DNA from: Batkoa obscura
Lineage: Eukaryota; Entomophthoromycota; Entomophthoromycetes; Entomophthorales; Batkoaceae
Assembly: GCA_030770535.1 (NCBI GenBank)
Contig: JASVEC010000002.1
Coordinates: 1,612,001 to 1,676,000, forward strand
DNA: 64,000 nt
Reading direction: 5' to 3'
Shown here: piece by piece, positions 11,940 to 22,642 of the stretch
How the letters are laid out: every line of letters begins with the position of its first letter
How positions within the stretch are numbered: the first letter of the stretch is position 1
Notes under the pieces: model-generated
Seen by the model: only the letters and a program-made list of their open reading frames with translations
Databases searched by the model: none
Told to the model about the DNA's origin: nothing
Made by a program: the position numbers and the translations under genes

Positions 11940-13080
11940 AAGAATATAATATTTCTATGTTACTCAACAGTATTTCTTTATACCATAATTTTTAGTTATA
12001 AAAATTTTGAATCCCGGTTAAGAACATTGTCAATTAAAATATGCAAAATATAGTATGGATCAACAAAAAACAGATAAGAACACAAAATAAAGCTTTGCAT
12101 ACAATAGAATAATATCGACAGGTCATTAGGTTAAAAGTAACTAATAAGTAAAAGTAAGACTTCATGCTTTTATATAGCTTAGAGTTAATCTACCCTAATA
12201 GCTGCATTTATTTTAGTTTGCGTTGGTTGTTGTAAACCTAGGTTTTAATAAATTAAAAATTACACCATTTCAACGAATCATATTATAAATAGAACTTCTT
12301 CATATTAAAACAATTCTTAGAAAAATAAATCCGAATAGCTTTAAAGTTTTATCAAAATAATAACTACCATAATTGAGCACAAATTAATAAGTTTCGGAAT
12401 TTTCGAAAAGGAAATCGAAATAAAATAAAAATATTTAAATAGTGTGTGATGTATTAAAATAAATTAATCAAATATTGTTTTTACTACTTAAATTACATGT
12501 TACTTTATATGCTCTTGATTTATTCTTAAGTATATTTATCAAGGGACTGTATACTGTTTTACCTTCCTACTATAATAGTAAATCATTAGAATAAAGTAAT
12601 TTAACTACTATTTCTTAATCTTCCTACTTTATGTCTTTAATATCAAACTGATATACATTGCTTAAGGCACCTATTCCTCCATAATACCCTAAATATTATA
12701 TACTATATGAGGAGTAAATTCCAATCAAAATCATGTAGTATATTTTTCTATTACACTATAATAACAGCAATTAATCTAAATAAAGAATTTAGCAAACCTA
12801 TTAAAGTTCTTTCATTTTTTATCAAACCAGATTAATTTTTGTTAAATATTTTACAATTAAAAATACTGAATCAATTGTTGGAACATTAGAGTAGGTTATA
12901 GTTATATGTTTTTCGTTGCTTCTAATTTTCAGTTATTCTTTATAGGTATACATTTAAAAGTTACAGTCCTATATATCTTTAAATTCATATTAAAAAATTT
13001 TAATCTGTGATTAAAAACAATAAGATTTAAACTGTACTAAATGATCTCTTAAAATAAAATTCTGACTAAAAGAACACTTC
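11940..13080. other. Spacer, nothing recognised
   Basis: AT-rich DNA without a supportable gene or a clear repeat copy. Confidence 0.5.
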
Positions 13081-13084
13081 GATT

Positions 13085-13157
13085 AGCCCAACGCGGGGGT
13101 CGAACCCGCAACCTTGAGATTAAGAGTCTCACGCTCTGCCGATTGAGCTAGCCAGGC
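13085..13157 (-). tRNA. tRNA-Lys(CTT)
   Basis: 73-nt cloverleaf without intron. The acceptor GCCTGGC pairs with GTTGGGC (including G-T wobbles). The anticodon loop is CTCTTAA with anticodon CTT, and the T arm is GCGGG-TTCGACC-CCCGC. CCA is not encoded. A short T run follows on the minus strand. Confidence 0.95.
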
Positions 13158-13159
13158 CT

Positions 13160-14290
13160 TTTTCTTACTTGGCTTTTTATTCATTATATATATACTACTA
13201 AATATTTTAGAATCTAGATTAATGATTTTTTATTATACTCAACTTTGAAGACTATTTATACAAATAAGTTTTACATTAATCTTCATTATTACTTATCAAG
13301 TCAATTTAAAAATGGTTTAAAATCAAGCTAAAATTAAAACTTAATGCTTTATATATTAAGAAGTATCGATTCCTATAAATAGTAACTATCTCTTATTAAA
13401 AAGTTTGAAATAGCTTAAACCAAATGTTTGCTTATGAGTGCCCAGGATTTTTTAAAAAGAATGGTTTAATTTAAGCTACTGCAGCTCTATTGCGATATGA
13501 CTAACTGTTCATTTTAAAGTAAAAGTCAACTAAAACCAGATAAAATCTAACGATTAGATTTAAAGAGCCAAAAAAAACGTATGATTGACTCTAAAAACCT
13601 TCACAAACTAGACCACAATAGAGATGCAATAATTATATAAAGTTTCTTTTACTTTAATGCTCTTTGTTTTATGTTTATTGGTATGCTCTATATGCACTAT
13701 AGTTTTGCTTATTTCCTGATTGGTTTAATTTAGCGAATTTTTTAAGGTTGAATTTACTGTTTTTAATTTAAATATATTATTAAATGATTATGCTACGTAA
13801 TGTAATTTAGTACTTAATTTATTTTTAATCATTTTAATCCTTTAATTTAACTTTTATATAATAATTTGTTTTGATAGTTATAGATAAATGAGCACTTTTT
13901 GTTTTTTCTATCTTTATTGCAACTACAACTTTGTTAATTTATCCTCAAGTGATAAATGAATTTGTTATTCTTATTCTAAACTATTATATTAAAAAATAAA
14001 TTAAAAATGGTTTAATGAGAAACAGCTACTTTATGTATTATTAAAAGAATAAAAATTTATTTAAAAATTATTTAAAAATTATTTAAAAAATTTAAAGAAT
14101 AAAAAGGGGAAAGAAAAGTTTAAATATTTACTTTATAAGTAAACTTTTCTTTATTTAGGCCAAAATAACAAAAATTTGACAATCGCCGGAATAGATGTTC
14201 CGAAACATATTTAAAAAAAGAATGCATTGAATCAGTATCATAATATTATTATGTCGTATTAAAAATAAGATTGATAAATTAAAGAAGAGG
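13160..14290. other. Spacer with one family-2 MITE copy
   Basis: AT-rich intergenic DNA. Apart from the family-2 copy listed separately I recognise nothing. Confidence 0.5.
13477..13635 (+). mobile_element. MITE-like family 2, diverged copy
   Basis: Left end TACTGCAGCTCTATTGCGATATGAC. The right end, read on the opposite strand, gives TGCATCTCTATTGTGGTC. The inverted ends and the about 160-bp length agree with copies at 15421, 26953 and 43345. Confidence 0.5.
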
Positions 14291-14295
14291 AAGAG

Positions 14296-14304
14296 TATAT
14301 AAAT
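14296..14304 (+). promoter_or_regulatory. TATA box of the second homeodomain gene
   Basis: TATATAAAT, 52 bp upstream of the ATG at 14348. Confidence 0.55.
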
Positions 14305-14347
14305 GATCTTGTAGCAACCGAAATTAATTTAAAATTTTAATCATAAA

Positions 14348-14845
14348 ATGTCAGATTTAATTCAATATAAAATTAATCATTTAAAAGTTAACGCTTATTC
14401 CCCTGAAATGATTGTACTTCCTTCATATACAAAGAAAGTTAATTCTTTATCTTTACCTTCAATATCTTCTTTTATAAATGATTTAAATTATAACCAAGCT
14501 TTCAGTAATGATAATGAAAAATCAAAGGATACTTACATAGACAAAGAGTACACTGCTAGCTCATCTTATTCCTACTTATCGAGTCCATACAAGAGAACAG
14601 AATTAGATTATAATAACTTTTACTCAAACATTGAACTAGCGATTGATGAAGGGTTAGAACGTTTACCCATCAAACCTAAAAGAAAAAGAGCAGGCAAAGC
14701 ACAAATCAAAATACTAAATCAAATATTCTCAAAAACACCTTTTCCTAGCACAGAACTAAGGTCATTACTCTCTCATAAATTACGCATGTCTCCAAGGGCC
14801 ATCCAAATTTGGTTTCAAAATAAGAGGCAGATCAGCAAGAATTAA
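14348..14845 (+). CDS. Homeodomain transcription factor, single exon, 165 aa
   Basis: The homeodomain occupies the extreme C-terminus (about residues 105-163). A basic N-terminal arm (KPKRKRAGKAQIKIL) is followed by ELRSLLSHKLRMSPRAIQ and the recognition helix WFQNKR at 155-160, only five residues before the stop. The N-terminal 100 residues are Ser/Tyr/Asn-rich and resemble no domain I know. The helix-2/3 wording (LR..L...L.MSPRAIQIWFQNKRQ) is close to that of the gene at 3032, so the two are likely members of one homeobox group, though their N-termini do not align by eye. The frame is intronless. A nuclear DNA-binding role is inferred from the domain. Confidence 0.9.
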   Translation: MSDLIQYKINHLKVNAYSPEMIVLPSYTKKVNSLSLPSISSFINDLNYNQAFSNDNEKSKDTYIDKEYTASSSYSYLSSPYKRTELDYNNFYSNIELAIDEGLERLPIKPKRKRAGKAQIKILNQIFSKTPFPSTELRSLLSHKLRMSPRAIQIWFQNKRQISKN

Positions 14846-15420
14846 TCAATTCCTTAAGCCTTTATTATTAATAATTTATTAAAATAAAATCTTTACTACT
14901 ACATGTAAATAAACTAATTTAAACTTAAGGTTAAACTTTTCTCCAGCTTCTATTTACTTATTGAATTGCAAATTAAGCATGATTAGTATGAAAAAATATG
15001 CATATTTTTTATAGAAATTAAGTTAGCTTTTTCTAAATTATATGCTACTTTAAAAAAATATAAAATAAATAAAAGAAAGCCATTCTTAAAATGTTTTACT
15101 TTATAGCTTTGATATTAGTCATATAAAGTTTGTGTACTCATATCTAAATCAAGTCATAAACTTATGTATGATTTAGGTTCTCTGACTCTCATAAATATAT
15201 TATATATAGTATTAGAACAACGCTATGACGCTATATAAAACTTCACAATTTTAAAAACTTTTTGAATAAAATGCCTCCAAATAGTTTATTATCAATAAAA
15301 GTACATAATTCTAAGGGACAAGTAAGTGAGCCGCTCTTCCACAGCTCCTTTACTTTGTTTAGTAGGAATTGTAACCGTAAATAAATTTGCTCTATAAAAA
15401 GAATTTTAAAATTATTATTT

Positions 15421-15589
15421 TACAGCTGTTATAGCTCTTCTGGGACTTTTTTAGCGACAATTTTTAGAATTAAATCATTTATACTCTAATGTCCTGAAGC
15501 CTACCTTTTTTATATTTAAAGCGAATTTTGTATAAATATATTTCTTAAATGAATTATTGATTGGGTCAAAAAAAATTACAGCAGCTGTA
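15421..15589 (+). mobile_element. MITE-like family 2, well-preserved ends
   Basis: 169 bp. The left end is TACAGCTGTTATAGCTC. The right end read in reverse complement is TACAGCTGCTGTAATTT, so the element has terminal inverted repeats. The interior shares TTTCTTAAATGA with the copy at 34338 and has TTTCTTAAACGA-like sequence in the copy at 43345. There is no coding capacity. Confidence 0.65.
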
Positions 15590-16700
15590 ATACACAAATT
15601 AATCTAATGCGCTTTTGATTGCAGTGATTTTTAGAAGCATTATAAAAGTTGAGTAGTTTAAAAGCTAATTTAACCCAATTTAACTTTTTTTGTAAATAAT
15701 CTTCTATAACCAAATATAGGAAGTGCTAGAATAGTTATTACATTTGCTATAAACAAATATAATAATTGTCTATTTTTTATATCAAAAATTATTAAAAAAT
15801 TTAAATAAATATAATATAATATAAATACTGAAATTAAATGAATGTTATTTAAATTAACAAAGTTGTTTCAAATTGATTAATATGAATAAATAACCTCAAT
15901 TCAATAACTCTCGTTAGCTTCTATTTCAATAAAAAGTAATAAAGCATTTAAATAAATTATTTTTATACCAGCATTGTTAATATAAGATATAAGCTAAAAC
16001 TCCTGCCTTGATTTAAGTTTTATTCTATTCTTCTTGAAGCACTTTTATTTTACATTTTATATCATTGTTATTAATAATAATTTTTTCTAATTGCTTTATA
16101 CCTTTATTTAGAATATAAGTGAAAACTTTAATAAAATATAAATATGTTAGAAATTTATTCTTATTTGCATTTAGAGTTGATTTTAATATAATAGTTCATT
16201 ATAATTAGCCACAATAGATTCAATATCAAATAATATTAATAATGCAATGCCACACTTTTTTATCACAATCAAAATGTAAAGAAATAAAAGTAAATGGGGC
16301 TACTCCCATCCTAGCTTATATTTTTTCGCTAAATTAAAATCAACAATTATAGCATGACGAATAGCTGCTATATTAAAGGTTGATTTAAATAAAAACCTAT
16401 TATTTTTGCTTTATTTAAACCAGATTTTTCTTCAAGCCTGGTTTTTTAATTATTAATATTTATTTTTAAAACTTAGATATTAAATTAAAAATAGAGGACT
16501 TGTATCTGTTATCGATAGTAATAGATAGAATCCCTCTTAAAAATTTACCAAACCCTTCTACTTTAACTTTTCACACAAATTGATTTTCCTCCTAAGGGAC
16601 TATTCCTCTTTTAAAACTATTAACATTATATAATAAAATTTAATATAAAATATATAAATAACTCTATTTTATTAAAAATTTAATTTTTTAGCCGTTATGT

Positions 16701-16793
16701 AATCTAACATCACCATCATCTGTTTTATTAATGCCCGCTCTAATTCTAAATATAATTATAATAGATAAATATTATTTAATACAAATCGATATT
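16701..16793. repeat. Short dispersed repeat family 3, copy 1
   Basis: Shares ATCACCATCATCTGTTT and TAATGCCCGCTCTA, then an AT-rich tract leading to TTTAATACAAATCGATAT, with copies at 17271 and 18051. Diverged; function unknown. Confidence 0.5.
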
Positions 16794-17270
16794 AACGATT
16801 TTTATATATTAAATGAGTATCGTGACTGATAACCGTTTAAAGCAGTGCAGATGGCTTTGTTAAAAATTAAAAAGGTTTATTTCAAATAAGCTATTATCAT
16901 TAAAATTAATTTAATCTAATTATTAACAGGTCATCACACATTCCGCTACTTTTTTGGATTATATTTAAGTGGCTAAAGCGTATAACTACAACAACAATAA
17001 CTTCTTATAAAAAAGTAGGAGAGCTTTAGATCAAATTAACCTTAAGTAAAAACAATAGTTAAATTAAAAATTACTATTGGAATCAAGGACATGATTGATT
17101 TCTTTTGAAAAAGATATAGGGTATATGGAAAGACTTAACATCAAATCTAAAGTTCTAAATGAATAAAATATAACACCAAAACCTTTATATTTTTAACTTT
17201 TTTCAAAACTTTCATATAAAGTAACATCTCTCCTTAAAGCAGCATCCTCTTTTCAAAAACCATTACAGCT

Positions 17271-17365
17271 CCGTAATACCATCTTTATCCGTTTATAATA
17301 ATCCCTGCTCTATTTTTAAATACAATCGTAATGGAAATTTATTATTTGATACCAACTGATATAAA
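17271..17365. repeat. Short dispersed repeat family 3, copy 2
   Basis: Contains CCATCTTTATCCGTTT, TAATCCCTGCTCTATTTTTAAA and TTTGATACCAACTGATATA in the same order and spacing as the copies at 16701 and 18051. Confidence 0.55.
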
Positions 17366-17529
17366 TAAGCTTTGGTATAAAGAGAAGATCAGGATTAAGG
17401 GTTACTTGAGTTAGTGGGGTCGTCTTAGCTAAAAATTAAAAAGTTTTATTAGATCGATTCTTATATGCTCGGTCTTTGTATGCTGTTTCAAAAGACAGAT
17501 AAAAGTATAATTTCAACAAGAATTCACTA

Positions 17530-17650
17530 TACAGCTATTGTAACTCTTTTTATGACTTAATTAACTACTTATTTAAGAAAAAAATCTGTTAAAATCCAGC
17601 TAATATTAAAAATCGGGTTTTAAAAAAATTGGTTATATAAGTAATTCAAT
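17530..17650 (+). mobile_element. MITE-like family 2, left half
   Basis: Left end TACAGCTATTGTAACTC followed by TTTTTATGACTT, as in the other copies. I cannot find the matching right end, so it appears truncated. Confidence 0.45.
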
Positions 17651-18050
17651 AATAAAAATAGCCCCTAGAATAGTTACAAAGAGGTTGAAAAGCTGTATAT
17701 TATTCTAATTTCAGAATAGACTGAACATTTTTAATTTTATATTTACTGAATTTGATTATGATGACTTTTCTAATTTTACATTTAGCAAATACTAAGTTAA
17801 CTGGTAGAGATACGTAATTGCAATAGTAAAAGCTTCTATTGGAAAAAACCTATTGATATTATTAACTTCAAGGGAAAATAATGGTAGTTAGTTTAAATTT
17901 ACGTTGTAGCCAATAATTCTTTAGTTGATTTTAACATGGTATTAAGATATGTATAAAAATCTAATAGTTCCTTTGAAGTTTCGGATATTAGATAAAATAT
18001 AGTAGCAAAATCCTTAATTTTTTAAACTTTGTCCTTTAATATTTCACACA

Positions 18051-18137
18051 GAATATCACCATCATATATTTCTAATAATGCCTCTCTATTTTTAAACACT
18101 ATAGTAATGTACATACCTTGTTTGATATAAATTGATA
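18051..18137. repeat. Short dispersed repeat family 3, copy 3
   Basis: Contains ATATCACCATCATATATTT, TAATGCCTCTCTATTTTTAAAC and TTTGATATAAATTGATA. On the minus strand it reads openly as KNREALLEIYDGDIL within a 78-codon frame. The other copies are interrupted in that frame, so I do not call a gene. Confidence 0.55.
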
Positions 18138-18232
18138 GAGAATGTATTTTTTGTTGAAAAATCTTGCCAATAGTTATTCTACTCAAATAGTGCTTGAAAA
18201 ATGGGAAAAATAATAAAACTAAAAAAAACCGT
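18137..18232 (-). mobile_element. Foldback MITE family 1, degenerate copy 4
   Basis: Recognised by GAATGTATTTTTTG at the left and the core CTCAAATAGTGCTTGAAAAATGG. The terminal GGGG motif is lost. It directly abuts repeat family 3 copy 3. Confidence 0.5.
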
Positions 18233-18259
18233 ATAAATAAACTTTGGAACAAATTCATA

Positions 18260-19070
18260 TTAGAATTAAAAATTGTTTTAAGTCACTAAAAATGATATGA
18301 TTAAAAATTGGAAAACTAATTTTAAATAAGCTATTTTTCTTAAAGTCGATAATTTAATTTATTGTTTCAGTGATTTTAACCTTATTTACACAAAAGTCTT
18401 TTTTTTGGTTTGAGTTAATATTTTTAACTATATTACATTAAGAAAATATCTCAAAAAAAAAGCACTTTATGGTGTGGTTAATAAATTATATCATACAAAG
18501 GAGTTGCAATTACTATTTTAGGTGAACAATGCAATAGCTGCACTTACTAGTGTAAGAAAGCAAGTATTAGTTTGATGATATAATCTTCTACAAAAAACAG
18601 TAACCTTCTAAGAACCAAAATTTTTTGAAGAACCAATTTAATGTTCATGATTACTTAAAGCATTGAAAATTAAGCCTTGAAGATTTTCAAAAGAAAAAAC
18701 TTGCAATATATATGCAGTCAATAAAGCGAATAATTCCTACTTAAATTGCGAAATAATATCAAATATATTTATTTAGCGATATTTACTTTCAAGGTATCAA
18801 TTTATTACTATTACATAAATGCCATGTAGTCATTTTTTATATTGTTATCTTATTTCTAGTAGTCTATTTTTATTTTATTTAACTTGTTTAATTTATTTTA
18901 TAAAATGTCAAAACAACCAATCAAGTTTTTAAAGTTCTTTATTAGAACATCACATTTTTCGACTGTTGTGACACCACAAGATGCAGTCTAATATCAAAAA
19001 ATGATAATCTAAAAACCATTTAGTAACATGGAAGTATTATATTTGAATCCGTAAATTGAGTGTTGAAATA
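18260..19070. other. Spacer, nothing recognised
   Basis: AT-rich region upstream of the hydrolase gene at 19134. No gene or repeat copy was recognised. Confidence 0.5.
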
Positions 19071-19072
19071 AG

Positions 19073-19082
19073 TATATAAATA
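19073..19082 (+). promoter_or_regulatory. TATA box of hydrolase paralog 2
   Basis: TATATAAATA, 61 bp upstream of the ATG at 19134. Confidence 0.55.
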
Positions 19083-19133
19083 AAAAAGAAAACAATAAAT
19101 AGGATCAATAAAATTAACTAAAATTAATTAAAA

Positions 19134-20207
19134 ATGGTATTTGAACCCCCTAAGCAAATTAGAAATAACAGTAACCAATATAATGTTCAGACGAAACAAT
19201 ATAGTAGTGAAAGTGAGTTATGTGTTTACCATATTCACCCAAGTAAAACTGGTAACAACCCAGCACCATTGATTGTATTTATTGAATCAGCTATCTTTTT
19301 ATTACCTGAGGCAGCGATCGGCTTTGATCAAGCAGCTGAAAAATTAAGTCAGTCAGGAATCCACGTTGTACGATTGCAATATCGTTTAACTACCAAAGAA
19401 AATAACCTTCAATTTCCAAATCATTTACTTGACTGTATGAAAGGATATATCGATATCATAACAAAATCAGATTTAAACTATAGTTCCATTCATTTAGCTG
19501 GTCATTCGGTCGGTGGTTTAATGTCTCTTTTGATTGGTTTTAGTTCAACTAAGTATTTAAAATATTTAAATACTAATTATAATACCAGTGATTTATTGTC
19601 GCTATTTAAAAAAATCAATGGTATTATTTCAATTGCTGGTGTATTTGATTTAGCTGCAATTGCTAAATACAATGCTTTTTTTAACAATAATGTTGCTACC
19701 ATGGCTTTTCAAGTGGAAGGATGCCGAATTTCAAAGGTAGTTATACATTCGCCTGAGTCAGAAGATATTTCAAGAGTGTTTGTTCCTCCTCCAATAAAGT
19801 CAGAAGAAATTTCACGTGAATCTACAAATACTACGAAACCTGATCAAGTTGAGTCTGAATCTGAAAGCATAACACGAATGGGTATATGCCATCCGAGAAT
19901 GGGTATTTGTAGTACATTAAAAGAATATTCAGCAACTTCAATTTCATTAAAAGATATTAATGAAATGAATTATTCTAATTTACCAAAAGTTTTATTAATT
20001 GGATCTAAGGAAGATACTGCTGCCCCAGTGGAACAACTACTTCAATATAATCAACACTTATCAAGTTTAAATGTCAAGGATGTCACCTTATTCTATGATA
20101 ATTTTGGTAACCATAATCAGTTATTTTTAAATTCATCTGTTATTCAAAAAATGGCCAACTTTATTCATTCCAGTAATTATAAGAATCTCTATATGGCTAA
20201 GTTATGA
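19134..20207 (+). CDS. Peroxisomal-type alpha/beta hydrolase paralog 2, 357 aa
   Basis: Single-exon sister of the gene at 10728-11837, collinear almost throughout. The nucleophile elbow is GHSVG (Ser125), the acid is Asp294 in IGSKEDTAAP and the base is His327 in FGNHNQ. As in the sister, the HGGGW oxyanion motif is replaced, here by FIESAIF at about residues 49-55. The variable insertion (about residues 195-265) contains KVVIHSPESED, SRVFVPPPIKSEE and two RMGIC units, which look like eroded copies of the 11-residue repeat in paralog 3. The C-terminus is AKL, a PTS1 signal, predicting import into peroxisomes. Substrate unknown. It lies about 7 kb from its sister in inverted orientation, with a homeodomain gene and repeats between. 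Confidence 0.85.
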   Translation: MVFEPPKQIRNNSNQYNVQTKQYSSESELCVYHIHPSKTGNNPAPLIVFIESAIFLLPEAAIGFDQAAEKLSQSGIHVVRLQYRLTTKENNLQFPNHLLDCMKGYIDIITKSDLNYSSIHLAGHSVGGLMSLLIGFSSTKYLKYLNTNYNTSDLLSLFKKINGIISIAGVFDLAAIAKYNAFFNNNVATMAFQVEGCRISKVVIHSPESEDISRVFVPPPIKSEEISRESTNTTKPDQVESESESITRMGICHPRMGICSTLKEYSATSISLKDINEMNYSNLPKVLLIGSKEDTAAPVEQLLQYNQHLSSLNVKDVTLFYDNFGNHNQLFLNSSVIQKMANFIHSSNYKNLYMAKL

Positions 20208-20209
20208 TT

Positions 20210-20464
20210 TTGCTATCTTGAACATTCTACAGTATTAGAATAAATTACATCCTATTTTTTTAACATTTTTTTAAATTGTTTATTTGATGAATTTTCTAAA
20301 ATTGAACTTTTTTTATAAAAGTAAATTTAAGTAAAGCTTCAAACCTCCGTATCTTTTTTATAGTAAGGTGTGAAGGAGTTAACTCGTAAGTTTTCTTATA
20401 TACTACTTTTCAAATATGTTTAAACCCTGTTATTTCTTATTTAAACTCTTGAATCTTTTTAATA
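20210..20464. other. Spacer, nothing recognised
   Basis: Spacer downstream of hydrolase paralog 2, without recognisable features. Confidence 0.4.
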
Positions 20465-20730
20465 CTAATGATGTCTTTACATACCATATCATAGCCTCCC
20501 ATTCCTTTTTGTCTTTCTCTAAGCTTATGGATCATCTACTCATATTATTTAAAAATCTCAGCTGACAACACCTTCCACATGATATTGGTTTATCTTTGTC
20601 TTGTCAGAGCCAAATTATAGGAGTTAGGATCTAAAACAACTAAACATAGTCCTTCAAAATTAAAAGCAAGAGCACTTACCTTAAACCATAGCTTCCCAAC
20701 TTAGTAATCCCATTTACTATATCTGTCCAT
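20465..20730 (-). pseudogene. Fossil coding-like fragment, possibly retroelement-derived
   Basis: On the minus strand one reading frame has protein-like composition over about 90 codons, unlike the surrounding spacer, but it is broken by several interruptions. The pattern of aromatic and hydrophobic residues is loosely like the gag region of copia-type elements; that is a weak impression, not an identification. It appears old and non-functional. Confidence 0.35.
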
Positions 20731-20739
20731 GGCATCTCT

Positions 20740-21615
20740 TATTTAGTTACATTGTATTGTCCAGATGATTAGCTAATACTTAATTGAAATTGGGACAAAA
20801 TACTTGTGTAGCATAAAATTTTTGTGATAAAAAGGCTCATAATTTTTTTTATGAATTTTGGCAGAAGTCCTCAAAATTAATCACTTACATCAAACATAAA
20901 GCAAGGCTAAATTTACAATGTTTGATTTTGGATCGGATTTTTCTAATTAGTAGTATTATTACAAAGTAATTTAGATAGGAGTTTCAAATTTGTTTATTAA
21001 TTTGTAATATGAAAATCATTTTTTATCTTTTGTGATTGATTGAAACGGTATTAGTCAGTATACAAAATAAAAACAAAAATAAAATAACAACCAAAATAAA
21101 ATTATTATCAAAAGTTCCATCATTTCAATCAATATTCAAAAATAGGTATACCACAATTGTATTAAACTTTATTATATTCCAACTTAAAAAAGCAATAACT
21201 GATACAATTAAGTTGTATTCATTCTTTGGAAGCACTATTTTTTTTTAAAACTATAGTAATTATTTTTAGTATTTTATGCATCCTCTTCCGTCTTATGAGT
21301 TATAATATGACGTATATAATCATACTTAATTCTGGTGCGAGTAATTTATTTTGAATTCATTCTCTGTCTTTATCTTATATCAAACTGGAATACTAAATTT
21401 AACAATTATCATCGGTTCAACTATGATTAATATCATTTCCTTATTTCAATACAAAGAAATAAGATTTGTTATAACAATTAGTTGGATATTATTTTATTAT
21501 TGTATTTTAATTATTATATCTAATATATCTAATAGCGCTTTTTTAATTGGCAAATTAGACTTCTTATATCTCAATTGTATGTTATATTCTACTATAGCTT
21601 TTCTTTTAAAGATTC
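20740..21615. other. Spacer with hydrophobic AT-rich frames
   Basis: Frames of 70-106 codons near 21.0-21.7 kb rely on TTG or ATT starts, and the longest runs into a foldback element. Their Ile/Leu/Phe-rich wording is what AT-rich DNA gives by chance, so no gene is called. Confidence 0.55.
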
Positions 21616-21617
21616 TA

Positions 21618-21723
21618 ATATTTGAGGATGTATTTGTGTTTAAGAATTCTGTTAACAATTTTTCCGCTTAAATAGCGCTTAAAAGATGGAAAAAGTAATG
21701 AAACCAAAAAAAACATCCCCATT
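21618..21723 (-). mobile_element. Foldback MITE family 1, copy 5, nested
   Basis: Complete copy beginning ATTTGAGGATG and ending CATCCCCATTT, flanked by the direct 4-mer ATTT on both sides. Immediately after it comes ATTTGAGTGGAAAGATTG, which is the interior of another family member in the opposite orientation. The copy therefore appears inserted inside an older one. Confidence 0.8.
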
Positions 21724-21764
21724 TGAGTGGAAAGATTGTTAGTAAAATTAAGCAAAAAAATATA
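21720..21764 (+). mobile_element. Foldback MITE family 1, right half of an interrupted copy
   Basis: ATTTGAGTGGAAAGATTG plus TTAGTAAAATTAAGCAAAAAAATA matches the right half of plus-orientation copies. The left half may be the decayed sequence just before 21618 (CTTTTCTTTTAAAG). Confidence 0.6.
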
Positions 21765-21769
21765 GTTTA

Positions 21770-22540
21770 ATATATTATTAACTTTTGTACTGTTGAATAA
21801 AAACCCTTTTTAAACCAATTTGATCGATATAATATCTCCAGAAATCTTAATTTATTTATTCTTTATTGATAATAAAGTATTTATTATTATATAGCATTTT
21901 AAGTAAAATCTAAAGCATAAAGTTTTAAGTTAATTTAAAATAAACGTTATTATTATAAAAAGCCCAATTAGATTATTATTAATTATCATCTATCAACTAG
22001 TCTAAAATGTAATTATTCTATCTTATTTTTTAGCAAGTGAAATTAATAAAGTGTTATTTAGAAAATCAGTTTAAATGAACAGTTATTTAGCTTTCTGTTG
22101 ACTTTGATATCTTGTATCACATTATTAAAACATTAGTAGAGGTAGCTTTATCTTGAATCTTCTCAATAATAAGATTATTATTTAATGATTTTTTTTAAAA
22201 AACCCTTAAATCATTACCATAAATGGTAAATACTTTAAGTTTTAAAACAATTAATAAAATCTAATTGAATATTTTCAACTATAGTAAAGAGACAACTATT
22301 GCTAAGTTTAAATTAAATGATTTAAAATAATTAAAATAGTTAACAGCACCACTATATTAATAAATAAAATTGTTAATATCGATTGAAACAACCATTCTCA
22401 TTATACCACTAAAAGAAATATATTTGAGTATCTAACTAGAAATTCAAGTAAGCCATTTCAAAAATATTAATTCAAATAAATTAAACCGCAAAGGTAGTTA
22501 ATCCAACTAAGATTCATTAAGCTAAATATACCCTAGAAAA
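21770..22540. other. Spacer, nothing recognised
   Basis: AT-rich sequence between the MITE pair and the promoter of the secreted-protein gene. Confidence 0.5.
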
Positions 22541-22543
22541 AAA

Positions 22544-22553
22544 TATATAAAAG
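22544..22553 (+). promoter_or_regulatory. TATA box of the Asn/Ser-rich secreted protein gene
   Basis: TATATAAAAG, 99 bp upstream of the ATG at 22643. Confidence 0.55.
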
Positions 22554-22642
22554 CCTCAACAGTGTACACCAATTTAATATCATCAACATTTCAATATCTA
22601 AACAAACAATCTACTAAATTTCATTAATAATAACAGTAAAAT

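Larger units (their letters stand above)
14850..18050. other. Repeat-rich spacer
   Basis: No gene is supportable in these 3 kb. The region holds family-2 MITE copies at 15421 and 17530 and two copies of repeat family 3 (16701, 17271), all listed separately. The rest is AT-rich and featureless to my reading. Confidence 0.55.

Noticed and set aside
15240-15450. ATG-started short frame near a TATATAAAA-like motif
   Set aside because: It closes after a few dozen codons, has no in-frame continuation through a plausible intron, and runs toward a MITE-like element.
18022-18258. 78-codon minus-strand frame
   Set aside because: It spans repeat family 3 and a degenerate foldback element, and the sister repeats are interrupted in the same frame.
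21351-21671. 106-codon hydrophobic frame that could suggest a membrane protein
   Set aside because: It needs a TTG start, its wording is Ile/Phe/Leu-rich as expected from AT-rich DNA, and its end lies inside a foldback element.
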